Source of the DNA: Clostridiales bacterium
Lineage (GTDB): Bacteria > Bacillota > Clostridia > Lachnospirales > Cellulosilyticaceae
Assembly: GCA_019418225.1 (NCBI GenBank)
Contig: DYCF01000015.1
Span: 35,646-99,645 of the forward strand
Direction: 5' to 3'
Length of the DNA: 64,000 nt
Position 1 is the first letter of the stretch. The number at the start of each line of letters is the position of its first letter. The notes under the pieces are model-generated. The model did not search any database and was not told the DNA's origin. It worked only from the letters and a program-made list of their open reading frames with translations. Positions 26,830-35,321 of this stretch are shown piece after piece. The translations under genes were made by a program, and so were the position numbers.

Positions 26830-27330
26830 ATATTTATCATCCTCTTTTCCAAGTCTTTTCATCTATATATTTCTATGCGTTCCCACCTTCTTTAAAGACA
26901 ACCTACGCTTAGCAAACATACAAATACCCTGTTCCCTAAACACAAGCTAGGCACTGCCCTTATAAATAGCCTCCCGATGCTTTATAAATCTTTAAGTACC
27001 GGTAAGTCCACTTAGAAATATATATTTTTCAAAGCTCAGATAAAGGGGGAGGCCAACCTTTTTACTCACTACATGAAAAGCCGCTATACTAAGCGCACTC
27101 TGGTACCCATAACTAAAAAGGCCATCTGATACTCATAAAATAGTTTTGTGTAAAGTACTTCACCCCGCCCTAACTAAACTCAGCCTTCTAGGCATCCTCG
27201 CAGCCATAAGTTTTGATAGTGCTCACCCTAAGCGTGTTAGATTCTCGCCCCACCGGATTAAAAAGTAAGCCCGCCAGCGTTGCCATTTAGATTGTTGTGA
27301 GTTGCTTTACACTTATATATATGTTATAAA
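26830..27330 (-). ncRNA. Candidate large structured non-coding RNA
   Basis: A ~500-base stretch with no credible ORF on either strand but clearly higher G+C than its surroundings (patches such as GGCGGGCTTAC, CCGGTGGGGCGAG, GGGCGGGGTGAAG on the minus strand). Local hairpins are visible, for example GCCT-AGA-AGGC and GTGAAGTACTTTACAC. A GC-rich, ORF-free stretch in an AT-rich genome often marks a structured RNA; large classes such as ROOL, GOLLD or OLE should be considered. The strand is a guess: the terminator-like hairpin at 26780 would end a minus-strand transcript. It lies between two copies of the tmRNA-type terminator. Confidence 0.35.
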
Positions 27331-27532
27331 AAAGAAAAATCCCTACCTATTTTTATATAAATTTAATTTATGTACGCTAATTAAATAGTGGGCATCACAA
27401 TATAATTAATCCTGTATGAGAAGAGAAGCTTTGAATTCTCCTTTACTAATTAACATTAGTCATATCTCTCTAATAGCATAGCTAATTTAAATAGTCCTAA
27501 TTAATATGCTTTTTATTTAAAGTAAAAACTCC
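27331..27532. other. AT-rich intergenic stretch left of the island, no gene seen
   Basis: Low-complexity, AT-rich DNA between the candidate RNA and the left boundary of the tmRNA-associated island. No ORF with a ribosome binding site or clear hairpin was found. Confidence 0.4.
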
Positions 27533-27586
27533 AAAACCCCCGAACCTAGATTTCTCTAAGTTCGAGGGTTTAGTTCATGGAGGTGA
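27533..27586. repeat. Left attachment site (att A) of the tmRNA island
   Basis: This 54-base segment is identical to 48162-48215 at the tmRNA gene. It holds the tmRNA terminator hairpin (CCCCCGAACCTAG...CTAAGTTCGAGGG) and the core TTCATGGAGGTGA (27574-27586), which is the last bases of tmRNA. The sequence differs immediately after the core, as expected at an integration junction. Confidence 0.85.
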
Positions 27587-27742
27587 TTTACTGACGGCAC
27601 AGTCCACGAATTATTAATCTAGCTCAATATAGTTAGTGCTTCCAACCTTTAGCTTAATCACTTTTAATAAACTTAACTTTATTATACTCATATATTGTCA
27701 CATCATTATTTTAAAGTTAGGTATATATTTTATTACACTATA

Positions 27743-30700
27743 CTAATCTCTTATCTTAATTGAGTCTTCATATCCATAATTTATTTTCCATTCTCCTGTA
27801 TTAGATTTATATTCGACTAATGCTCTCCTCATTATGTTACTTTCTAAATTAATATTAATAATTGAACAATGATTATTGTATTCATTTCCTGCATATGTAC
27901 TTCCACCGGTAATTACTCTCGTCTTTGACCCACTTGTTGCTTCTTTAGATTTCTCTGGTAAAGCATGTACATGTCCTGATAAAATCAAATGAGTCTTTTG
28001 TGCAAAATATTGATATGACGTTCTACGTCCCCCACAACCATGAATTTCATCATATGCTAACCATTCACTAGGATGATGCATTACTCCTATTGTTAAATAG
28101 CCATCTTCATCATTAGCTAATTGATTATTTGCATCCATAACTTTTAATTGAGGTAATCCCATCCACAGTGTTCCTGTTACATCTTTAATTTTCGAAAACC
28201 AAGCTGAATTCAACATAACAAACCTAATCCCCGCTACAACTGCTTCTCCACATAAGTGACTTTCCGTCCCCCCTACTTTATACGATTTAATATCTAATTT
28301 TTCACAAAACCTTTCATAATACTTGTAACACTCACTATACTGGCCTATATTTTCAATAGCTAAAAAATCATCTGCTTCTTGTGCTTTTCCAGGTTTTGAC
28401 ATAAATTTTGATCTATCCATATCTACATCATGATTTCCAGGACATACTACTATATCTTTTATATTCAGTTCATTCCTCAATTTAGTTATCCATTCTTCAG
28501 CCTCTATATAGTCTTGCTCATGCCCTTTCCAACCTATATCACCAGAGATTACCAGTATTTGTGGTTTCCATTCTTCTGTTAAGTCTTTTAAACTTTTCTT
28601 TAAAGATTTAAGGGTTAATACTCTCTCTGCTACCTTGGTTGAATTAATTTCATTTTCCGTATCTTTAAATGGCTCCATACCGAAATGTAAATCTGATAAG
28701 TGTAATATATTTATTTCTTTCATCTCATTCTTCCCTTTAACTAAATTTTCCTTTTTATTTTCTATCATATTAAATATCTTATCAATACTTATTCTATGTG
28801 CTAATGATTTCTTTGTTAAACTTGCAATTAACTCTAATTCATACTCAAATCTTTCTTTATAATTAAAATACATCTCCTCAAAAATATCTGCTTTATTCTT
28901 ATATTTAGTAGGAGAAAACTGAATATACGGAACAATCTCATTATATATTTTCATTGGTTCTTTAGTAAATAGACAAAACCAAATTAATCCTAACATATAT
29001 GTTATTCTGTAGTTATTACCTACATTCATTAATAAAAAGTCTTCTGGTGTCTTATTCTCTATATTTATCTTATCATCTTCTAAGTAGTTAACTTTAACTT
29101 TATCATCTAAACCTATATTTACAGTAATATTATACGGATTAATTAAACCTGGATTTTTACAATAACTTTCAGGTAAGTCTAATCTTATCTGCTTAATGAT
29201 ATTTTTTATAGTAGAAAAATCTATTGGTTTATCTTTTAATTTATCAAAAAGAGTTTCTCTTGTATTATGAGTACTATTCTTGCTATACTTTTGATGCGTA
29301 TAATTATAGTGTTCATTAATATAACTTGATATTCTCTTATTATTTATATTGTCAGCAAATAATATATCTATAAATAAATTAGTATCATTAAAAATGATAT
29401 CACTGCTAATTAATTTTTCTAATACCTTTTGTTTCCACTTATCGGAGCATTCTATTTCTTTCAATAAACAGATTGTAGCTTTCATGCCAATATTAATCGC
29501 ATATTTATCCATTGTTAGAACATGCCTTACTAATTGTTTCAATATATCTTGTATAGATATTTCTTGCATCAATATGTTTATTGACTGTATTTCTCCTATT
29601 TTCTTAATGTCTACATCTATTTCTATGTCTCTATAATAATCAAAGGTATCTGCTATTAATGGTGCTTTAATTACTTCATACGAATTTTTCAAGAACTTAT
29701 TATATACATTCTTGATTTTATTCTTAGGTAACTTATTTCTATACTTCCTAATTTCCTTAACTAAATAATAATGTTTAGGATTGGTATCTAAAATATCTTC
29801 TATATGATGAAAATATCTTTCTTCTTTATATATTTTCTTAATTAAGTAGTTTTTAATTAAGTAATTTCTTCTTTCTGCCATTCTTTTTAATTCATCAAAG
29901 TTTTTTTCTTCATCCTCTTCTATTTCTTCAAATTGGATTTCTTTCATTTTATCAATAGATAATTTTTCCCTTTGTAATCTTCTTAACTTATCTTTATTTA
30001 TTAGACTTAAATCCACATTATAAATTTTAGTTTTTGCATTATTTATATATAGTTCTCTACAAAGTAATATTTTTTGGAGATAAATTAATGCCTCTCTTAC
30101 ACTCTCTTCAGATTTACCTAAAATCCTAATATCATCTACATACCTCAAATAAACTATATTATCAAGCTGAATCATTTTTTTATCAATTTCATCCAATACT
30201 AAATTTCCCAAGAAATTACTTAATTCTACCCCTTGTGGTATCCCTCTTATTATCTTTTTTCGTTCGTTATGTTCTATTACGTCAGTTTTTAAAAAGTCGG
30301 CTATTAATTTTTTTATATACCTATCTTGCATGTCTGCATTATTTAAATATTGCTTTAAACTATTTTCAATTTCCGTATGTGCAATTGTATCATGGAATGC
30401 AGTAATATCTGTTTCTCCTACCCAATTATATCCTTGCTCGATATTATAAATAATAGCATTTATAAATTTATTAAATTGCTCATAATATGGTTTAAAAATA
30501 TTAGTACTTAATTTTCCCTTTTTATATTGATATCTATTTCCATATGATGCTTTTATAAAATTTTTATCCGATTTTTTAGCAATATAATTTAAAATCACTT
30601 GCATAACTAGCTGGTCTTCTAAAGTAGTAACACTAATTCTTCTAGCCAATCCATTAGATTTTGGAATATATACGATATACTTAGTTGAAAAACAATATTT

Positions 30701-30865
30701 CTTATTATTAATTCTATTAATTATGTCTAATATAATGGTATCTATATATTTATCATAAAAATATATTTCATTGATTAACCCAAAGTTAGTATAGTTATTG
30801 TAATTATGACGCCTGCATTGATTCCATGCTAATCTAAACATCTGATCATTAAATAAACCTCTCAT
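27743..30865 (-). CDS. Reverse transcriptase fused to a calcineurin-like phosphoesterase (defence RT)
   Basis: A 1,040-residue protein. Residues ~1-290 are a reverse transcriptase of the UG/Abi-like (defence-associated) type: WVGETDITAFHDTI carries the first Asp, RGIPQGVELSNFL is the motif B-like segment, and LRYVDDIRI near residue 243 is the catalytic motif. Residues ~300-700 are long and helical, like the alpha-repeat region that follows RTs of this group. Residues ~715-1000 are a metallophosphoesterase with LHLSDLHFG, ISGDIGWKG, CPGNHD, HHPSEW and SGHVHALP, all metal ligands present. The TTG at 30886 is in frame but the ATG at 30865 has GGAGAAGAT. It is the sole gene of cassette I. Likely role: anti-phage defence in which an RT activity controls or feeds the phosphoesterase; this is inference. 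Confidence 0.85.
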   Translation of the reverse strand: MRGLFNDQMFRLAWNQCRRHNYNNYTNFGLINEIYFYDKYIDTIILDIINRINNKKYCFSTKYIVYIPKSNGLARRISVTTLEDQLVMQVILNYIAKKSDKNFIKASYGNRYQYKKGKLSTNIFKPYYEQFNKFINAIIYNIEQGYNWVGETDITAFHDTIAHTEIENSLKQYLNNADMQDRYIKKLIADFLKTDVIEHNERKKIIRGIPQGVELSNFLGNLVLDEIDKKMIQLDNIVYLRYVDDIRILGKSEESVREALIYLQKILLCRELYINNAKTKIYNVDLSLINKDKLRRLQREKLSIDKMKEIQFEEIEEDEEKNFDELKRMAERRNYLIKNYLIKKIYKEERYFHHIEDILDTNPKHYYLVKEIRKYRNKLPKNKIKNVYNKFLKNSYEVIKAPLIADTFDYYRDIEIDVDIKKIGEIQSINILMQEISIQDILKQLVRHVLTMDKYAINIGMKATICLLKEIECSDKWKQKVLEKLISSDIIFNDTNLFIDILFADNINNKRISSYINEHYNYTHQKYSKNSTHNTRETLFDKLKDKPIDFSTIKNIIKQIRLDLPESYCKNPGLINPYNITVNIGLDDKVKVNYLEDDKINIENKTPEDFLLMNVGNNYRITYMLGLIWFCLFTKEPMKIYNEIVPYIQFSPTKYKNKADIFEEMYFNYKERFEYELELIASLTKKSLAHRISIDKIFNMIENKKENLVKGKNEMKEINILHLSDLHFGMEPFKDTENEINSTKVAERVLTLKSLKKSLKDLTEEWKPQILVISGDIGWKGHEQDYIEAEEWITKLRNELNIKDIVVCPGNHDVDMDRSKFMSKPGKAQEADDFLAIENIGQYSECYKYYERFCEKLDIKSYKVGGTESHLCGEAVVAGIRFVMLNSAWFSKIKDVTGTLWMGLPQLKVMDANNQLANDEDGYLTIGVMHHPSEWLAYDEIHGCGGRRTSYQYFAQKTHLILSGHVHALPEKSKEATSGSKTRVITGGSTYAGNEYNNHCSIININLESNIMRRALVEYKSNTGEWKINYGYEDSIKIRD

Positions 30866-31035
30866 ATCTTCTCCATATATTTTCAAGTATTCCTTAATAT
30901 TAAATACAAATAATTTTTATATAACACGTTGTTAAATATTTCCATATTATCTTATGTAATAATATTCTTTATGCATAAATATTGTCATCTTTATCTACTA
31001 TTAACGTTTTTTGTAATTACTCCTAAAAACACGAA

Positions 31036-31089
31036 AATCCCCGAAATACCCATTCCTAAGTATTTCGAGGATTTTATTCATGGAGGTGA
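31036..31089. repeat. Internal attachment site (att B)
   Basis: A diverged copy of the junction repeat: a different terminator-like hairpin (CCGAAATA...TATTTCG) followed by the conserved TTCATGGAGGTGA core at 31077-31089 and then GATTTACT. It separates cassettes I and II. Confidence 0.75.
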
Positions 31090-31209
31090 TTTACTCTATG
31101 TACAATTCTCAAAATAATAATATTATAAGTTACACACTGTATAGTACAACATAGTCTTATCATTCATTCCTATTAAAATACTATTTAACACCTACATTTT
31201 TAAAATATA

Positions 31210-32208
31210 TTAATACCAATCTATAGAATCCAAATCTGCCAAAAATTTTTCTCCCACTGTTTCTTCAACCATCTTAATAAAATATGCTTTTCCATATAAA
31301 TACTCTCTATAATTAACACTCTTCTTACTGTTGCAATTCATTAAATGATTAATAACACCAAATTTTTTGCAATAGTATATCTCTTGTCTTAACTTTCTTT
31401 TATATTCTTTACATACTTTAACCTTATCATCAACTATTAACCCTGTTACTAACTTACGTCTTTTACCACTCATTTGATGTGTTTTCATTATGTTAGGACT
31501 AAATCTATGTTTTCCAAGTAATTTATAGACCTCTTTTTTAAATGTATTTAAATCATAATTAGATGAAAACGTCATATCATCTGCATATCTAGTATATGTA
31601 ATCCCTCTATTCTTTACTATATCAATAATCTCTTGATCGACTTCATCAAATACTAAATTAGCTAAATAGGGACTAGTTGGGGCTCCTTGAGGCAAGCTCC
31701 CTCTGTAGCAACAAATTCTTGCTAATAATTGTGCTACACTATTACAATAACCTATTTTTCTAAATATATTCTCAACACTATATCTTGTAACTGATGGAAA
31801 AAAATCCTTTATATCAATATTTAATACATATTCTTTATTTAAATGTTCCTTTGCATTTGAAACTATTGACTTTCCTTTAATAAATCCATGAACATTATGA
31901 GATATATTTATCTTTTCTAAAATATTTTTTAATATCCATCTTTGTCTCTTCTTCAAATTTTCACTTGGTGCATTAATCTCCCTTTGCTTTCCTTTTTTCT
32001 TATCAATATAAAAAATATGATAATCATCATCAAGAGAAATATCATCTAAACGTAATATTTGATTTAAATGTGTAGAGTCAAATATTACTGGTAGTTCCTT
32101 ATTCAATAATTCTTCAGCATAATTACAACATTTAAATATATATTCATCACCAGCATTTAGATTTTTTAGTTCTTCGAATAAACGCCTTGTATATTTATGA
32201 CTATACAT
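31210..32208 (-). CDS. Retron reverse transcriptase
   Basis: A 332-residue RT with the retron hallmarks: the NAxxH-type segment SNAKEH near residue 119, LNIDIKDFFPSV (motif with the first catalytic Asp), PQGAPTSPYLANLVF, YTRYADDMTFS near residue 206, and the VTG signature LVTGLIVDD near residue 253. It copies part of its own non-coding RNA into a branched RNA-DNA (msDNA). The 126-base RNA gene lies directly upstream (32223-32348). The frame extends to a TTG at 32232, but GGAGGAAAAG before the ATG at 32208 fixes the start. It is the last gene of the retron operon. Confidence 0.93.
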   Translation of the reverse strand: MYSHKYTRRLFEELKNLNAGDEYIFKCCNYAEELLNKELPVIFDSTHLNQILRLDDISLDDDYHIFYIDKKKGKQREINAPSENLKKRQRWILKNILEKINISHNVHGFIKGKSIVSNAKEHLNKEYVLNIDIKDFFPSVTRYSVENIFRKIGYCNSVAQLLARICCYRGSLPQGAPTSPYLANLVFDEVDQEIIDIVKNRGITYTRYADDMTFSSNYDLNTFKKEVYKLLGKHRFSPNIMKTHQMSGKRRKLVTGLIVDDKVKVCKEYKRKLRQEIYYCKKFGVINHLMNCNSKKSVNYREYLYGKAYFIKMVEETVGEKFLADLDSIDWY

Positions 32209-32222
32209 CTTTTCCTCCATAT

Positions 32223-32348
32223 AAAAGAGCAACTACTATTTATTTCATTTCTGTTCCACACCAATTTATAAGCTTATAAATTGGTGTGGAACAGAAACTT
32301 AGTACCCTTTACCAAGGAGGCGAATCGCCTCAATCTAGTTGCTCTTTT
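32223..32348 (-). ncRNA. Retron msr-msd non-coding RNA
   Basis: On the minus strand: repeat a1 AAAAGAGCAACTA (32348-32336) is a perfect complement of a2 TAGTTGCTCTTTT (32235-32223), the 13-bp stem that brackets retron RNAs. Between them the msr has two hairpins (GAGGCG-ATT-CGCCTC and CTTGGTA-AAGGG-TACTAAG) and the msd is a perfect 50-base palindrome (32248-32297, arms of 25 bp centred on AAGCTT). a1 overlaps the end of the winged-helix gene and a2 lies just before the RT ribosome binding site. The branching G would be at or next to the end of a1. Confidence 0.9.
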
Positions 32349-32658
32349 CTATATTATCAAAATTTTTAGGTATATACAAGTAATCCCACTCAAATTCTAC
32401 ATTATCATTTATGTGTTCATTACCAAACCATTCTTCATCCTCAAGTAAAGGATGATATACTTTCTCTGTAAGATACATTCTTTTTTGCTGAATCTTTATA
32501 AATCCTCTATCATATAACCCTTGAACTAGATTTGCTATTATCCCAGCTGGTAACCCTAATTCAATGCTCAACTCAACAAAATCAATTCTTTTATTTCTTT
32601 TTATAGATTTTAGAATTATTATCTCTGGAATTGTTAGATCACTATACATTTTTATCAT
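32335..32658 (-). CDS. Winged-helix DNA-binding protein of the retron operon
   Basis: A 107-residue protein. Residues ~8-60 form a winged helix: LTIPEIIILKSIKRNKRID, FVELSIELGLPAGIIANLVQ (recognition helix), and GFIKIQQKRMYLTEK (wing). The acidic C-terminal tail has no known domain. Its start overlaps the preceding PRTase-like gene by 17 bases, so the two are translated together, and its last codons are part of the retron a1 repeat. In retrons with a PRTase partner a winged-helix protein is a recognised component (type III in the scheme of Mestre and colleagues, from memory). Confidence 0.78.
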   Translation of the reverse strand: MIKMYSDLTIPEIIILKSIKRNKRIDFVELSIELGLPAGIIANLVQGLYDRGFIKIQQKRMYLTEKVYHPLLEDEEWFGNEHINDNVEFEWDYLYIPKNFDNIEKSN

Positions 32659-33670
32659 TTATTACCATCCCTGCATTATACGCATTTAATCTATTCATCT
32701 CTTTTTTCTTCTTTAAATCATTTATACATAGGCGACTAGGCGGTATCTGTGTCTGTCTTGGGAAAATAGGTCTTCCATACTGGGAATACTTCCAAAATGA
32801 ACACAATGTATTATTAGGTGTTTCATAGTAAAAAGAAATCAATGCTTTACTCTCTCTAAATCCTAAAAAATATTCTTTCTCCTCAATTTTTGGATTTTCA
32901 TTTACTAATTTTTCATACCTAGTAATTAATTCTTTAGCAGCTGTCATTTCTTCCCCAAGAAAACAATATCCTGCTTCAAAGCAACGATACAACTTATTAT
33001 AAAACTCTCTTTGTATCTCAAGGTTTAATTCCTTTTTACACCATTTCTTAACCTTGTTAATTGATTGCTTTCTCGCATAAAGACATGCCAACATAATTTT
33101 TTTACTTTCCCAATCTATGCTATTAAATCTCTCATATGTCATTCTAATATTAGTATATGTAGTAAATCCCGTACCTATAATATCATCTATAAATATTATG
33201 TATTTATATTTATCAATTACGCTTGTATCAATTCTAGAAACTGATGCAATATATTGGTCTTTAGTCATACAATTCATATTAATTGCTTGTAAGATAGAAC
33301 GAATATTATCTCCTCCAGACTTATACTTTGCCTCTACTGAAATAAATAATATCTCATTAGAGTTTCCGCCTTGCTTAAATACTTCTTCTTTTATTTCTTC
33401 AGATAAATCACTTAATAAATATTGCATTTTTCGGTAAGTAATATATGTATAGTTACTAAATAACTTCAATAATTTATTTGCCGTTTGTTCATCCACATCA
33501 CTTATCCAACTACGCAAGTTATTTTCTAATATATCTTCTCCAATATATCTATCAATTTCCTTGCCTTGCTCTATTGCTAGCCTATTATCTGCTAAATATT
33601 TATCCTTCTCAATCTGATTTCTAGTACAAAAATCATTCAAAGCATTTTTTATCTTCTCTTCAATATCCAT
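32642..33670 (-). CDS. Phosphoribosyltransferase-like retron effector
   Basis: A 342-residue protein. The PRPP-binding motif IIFIDDIIGTGFT (two acidic residues followed by G-x-G-x-T) is near residue 160, preceded by strands and followed by the core of a type I PRTase fold. The N-terminal ~100 and C-terminal ~100 residues match nothing I recognise; the end includes a PRQTQIPPSRL segment. GGGG precedes the ATG at 33670 (an in-frame GTG at 33682 is less likely). It overlaps the winged-helix gene and is likely the toxic or effector arm of the retron, kept silent by the msDNA complex. The substrate is unknown. Confidence 0.8.
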   Translation of the reverse strand: MDIEEKIKNALNDFCTRNQIEKDKYLADNRLAIEQGKEIDRYIGEDILENNLRSWISDVDEQTANKLLKLFSNYTYITYRKMQYLLSDLSEEIKEEVFKQGGNSNEILFISVEAKYKSGGDNIRSILQAINMNCMTKDQYIASVSRIDTSVIDKYKYIIFIDDIIGTGFTTYTNIRMTYERFNSIDWESKKIMLACLYARKQSINKVKKWCKKELNLEIQREFYNKLYRCFEAGYCFLGEEMTAAKELITRYEKLVNENPKIEEKEYFLGFRESKALISFYYETPNNTLCSFWKYSQYGRPIFPRQTQIPPSRLCINDLKKKKEMNRLNAYNAGMVINDKNV

Positions 33671-33761
33671 TGTATACCCCACATTTTAGCTAACCAGATT
33701 TAATATTAATAATAAAATCAAACTAGCTTCCTATCATTTTCCTAAACATATCTTTCATCTA

Positions 33762-35078
33762 TTAAAAATATTCTGGCTCAAATAATCTTTTATATTCTCT
33801 TGCTGCAAACTGGTCAGTCATTCCTGCAATATGGTCACAAATCACTCTCAAAAATATAATATCGCTTTGCATTGCTGGAATCTTTTCTTCCAACAGTGAT
33901 CTATTTAACTCTTCTCCTTTACTGAAAAAATATCTATTTAATATATAATCCGGTAACTGTTGTGGATGTTTATAGTATGCTTTAAATATTTTTTTAATTA
34001 AGTATTCTGCCTTTGAATCTGCTTGACTAATTTCTTGAGACATAACAATTAATTTACTCGTTAAATCTGCTAATTCTTTCTCATCATTTAATGTCTCATC
34101 TGAAAAAGCTACTATCTCCTTTTTAAAAGTATCTGTTGCACAAGTAAAATTAGGATAACTTTCCCCTGGATATTCTCTTTCTAATCGTTGTCTTGTTTCT
34201 TTACAAACATCTTCGATTAAATATCCTACCATTTTTCTTATGATACTATTTCTAATATCTACAGTTAACTCTAGCTCTTCAACCTTTATCTCTGCTATCC
34301 TACATACTTTTTCTATTAATGCACATTTAGAAATACTACTCAATTTGACTATACCAGCTCTAATACCATCTTCCAAATCATGTGTACACTGTGCAATTTC
34401 ATCTGCAATCGCTACTACTTGTCCTTCTAATGTACAAGAAGGAGCTTGTGTATCTATATCTTTTAAATTTAAACATTGATCATATTTAACATCTTCTGTT
34501 ATTTTTTGAAGACCATGTTCAGTTTTCTCTAATAGCTTGATTTTACATTTAGTATGTTTTAAAATTCCTTCTCGAACTGCTAGTGTCAAATTCATCCCTG
34601 TATGCTGATTACTATGAGTTTCCAAATTATCTACTACATGCATCCCTTGAAAATTATGCTTAAATCCTATCTTATCATCTACTAATATATCCTCCTCTCT
34701 TCCTGATATTATTCTATGTAATGTTCTTTCGCCAATATGTCCAAATGGTGTATGTCCTAAATCGTGCCCCAATGCAATTGCCTCTATTAATTCATCATTT
34801 AGCCCTAAAACTTTACCTATCGATCTAGCAATTTGACTTACTTCAAGTGTATGAGTCAATCTATTCCTATAATGATCCCCTTTATTAGCATTAAATATTT
34901 GTGTTTTGTGCATTAATCGTCTAAATGCACGAGAATGAATTATTCTATCTCTATCTCTTTGATATGCTTCTCTAATTTCAATACCACTCTCCTCTTCTTC
35001 CATTATCATTCTATGGGTTAAAAATGCAGAGTTATTTTTTGCTGCATATTTTTCTAGTATATTACTTCTATCCACCAT
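33762..35078 (-). CDS. dgt: dGTPase (deoxyguanosinetriphosphate triphosphohydrolase)
   Basis: A 438-residue HD-domain hydrolase that cuts dGTP (or other dNTPs) to nucleoside and triphosphate. The metal ligands are H76 in RNRLTHTLEVSQIAR and H105-D106 in GHDLGHTPFGH, with a downstream conserved region containing VVAIADEIAQCTHDLEDG (the final Asp ligand). AAGGAG lies ten bases before the ATG. It is the first gene of cassette II, ~90 bp before the PRTase-like gene. dGTPases depleting dNTPs are a known anti-phage strategy; here it would also affect the reverse transcriptase's substrate. Whether it belongs to the retron system or is a separate defence gene is unclear. Confidence 0.93.
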   Translation of the reverse strand: MVDRSNILEKYAAKNNSAFLTHRMIMEEEESGIEIREAYQRDRDRIIHSRAFRRLMHKTQIFNANKGDHYRNRLTHTLEVSQIARSIGKVLGLNDELIEAIALGHDLGHTPFGHIGERTLHRIISGREEDILVDDKIGFKHNFQGMHVVDNLETHSNQHTGMNLTLAVREGILKHTKCKIKLLEKTEHGLQKITEDVKYDQCLNLKDIDTQAPSCTLEGQVVAIADEIAQCTHDLEDGIRAGIVKLSSISKCALIEKVCRIAEIKVEELELTVDIRNSIIRKMVGYLIEDVCKETRQRLEREYPGESYPNFTCATDTFKKEIVAFSDETLNDEKELADLTSKLIVMSQEISQADSKAEYLIKKIFKAYYKHPQQLPDYILNRYFFSKGEELNRSLLEEKIPAMQSDIIFLRVICDHIAGMTDQFAAREYKRLFEPEYF

Positions 35079-35106
35079 TAAATTTTCACTCCTTATATAA
35101 AAAATA

Positions 35107-35145
35107 AATCCTTGTACACCATATTTACTCTGTTATACAAGGATT
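35107..35145 (-). promoter_or_regulatory. Terminator-like attenuator before the dGTPase gene
   Basis: AATCCTTGTA (35107-35116) and TACAAGGATT (35136-35145) form a perfect 10-bp stem; on the minus strand it is followed by TTATTTTTTATA and the dGTPase ribosome binding site. A terminator in the leader of a defence operon suggests transcription control before the genes. Confidence 0.5.
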
Positions 35146-35196
35146 AGTCAATTTATATCTAGTTTTACATTTTTAGTAATTTCTCATAAAACCACC

Positions 35197-35251
35197 AAAA
35201 CCCACGCACCTAGGTAATCCCTAAGTTCGTGGGTTTAGTTCATGGAGGTGA
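35197..35251. repeat. Internal attachment site (att C)
   Basis: Diverged copy of the 54-bp repeat: terminator hairpin CCCACGCACCTAG...CTAAGTTCGTGGG, then GTTTAGTTCATGGAGGTGA. It matches the right end of cassette III also to its left (TAATTTCTCATAAAA). After the core the sequence AATTACTTTCAGTACAGTTC resembles that after att A, which may be integrase arm sites. Confidence 0.78.
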
Positions 35252-35321
35252 ATTACTTTCAGTACAGTTCACGAATCATTAATTTAGATAGTACTAACCC
35301 AAATTTACTCAATAAATTATA

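Larger units (their letters stand above)
27587..31089. mobile_element. Cassette I of the tmRNA island (RT-phosphoesterase module)
   Basis: A 3.5-kb segment between att A and att B containing one gene, the RT-calcineurin protein. It has no recombinase of its own. The left end reads GATTTACT after the core, as in cassette II. Base composition is even more AT-rich than the flanking genes. Confidence 0.65.
31090..35251. mobile_element. Cassette II of the tmRNA island (retron + dGTPase)
   Basis: A 4.2-kb segment between att B and att C with four minus-strand genes and a retron RNA. No recombinase is present. Its right end shares TAATTTCTCATAAAA-CAC with the right end of cassette III, showing that the cassettes are related beyond the core. 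Confidence 0.65.

Noticed and set aside
31210..32208. Small RT as the missing maturase of the group II intron
   Set aside because: Its motifs and the adjacent msr-msd RNA are those of a retron; there is no maturase or X domain.
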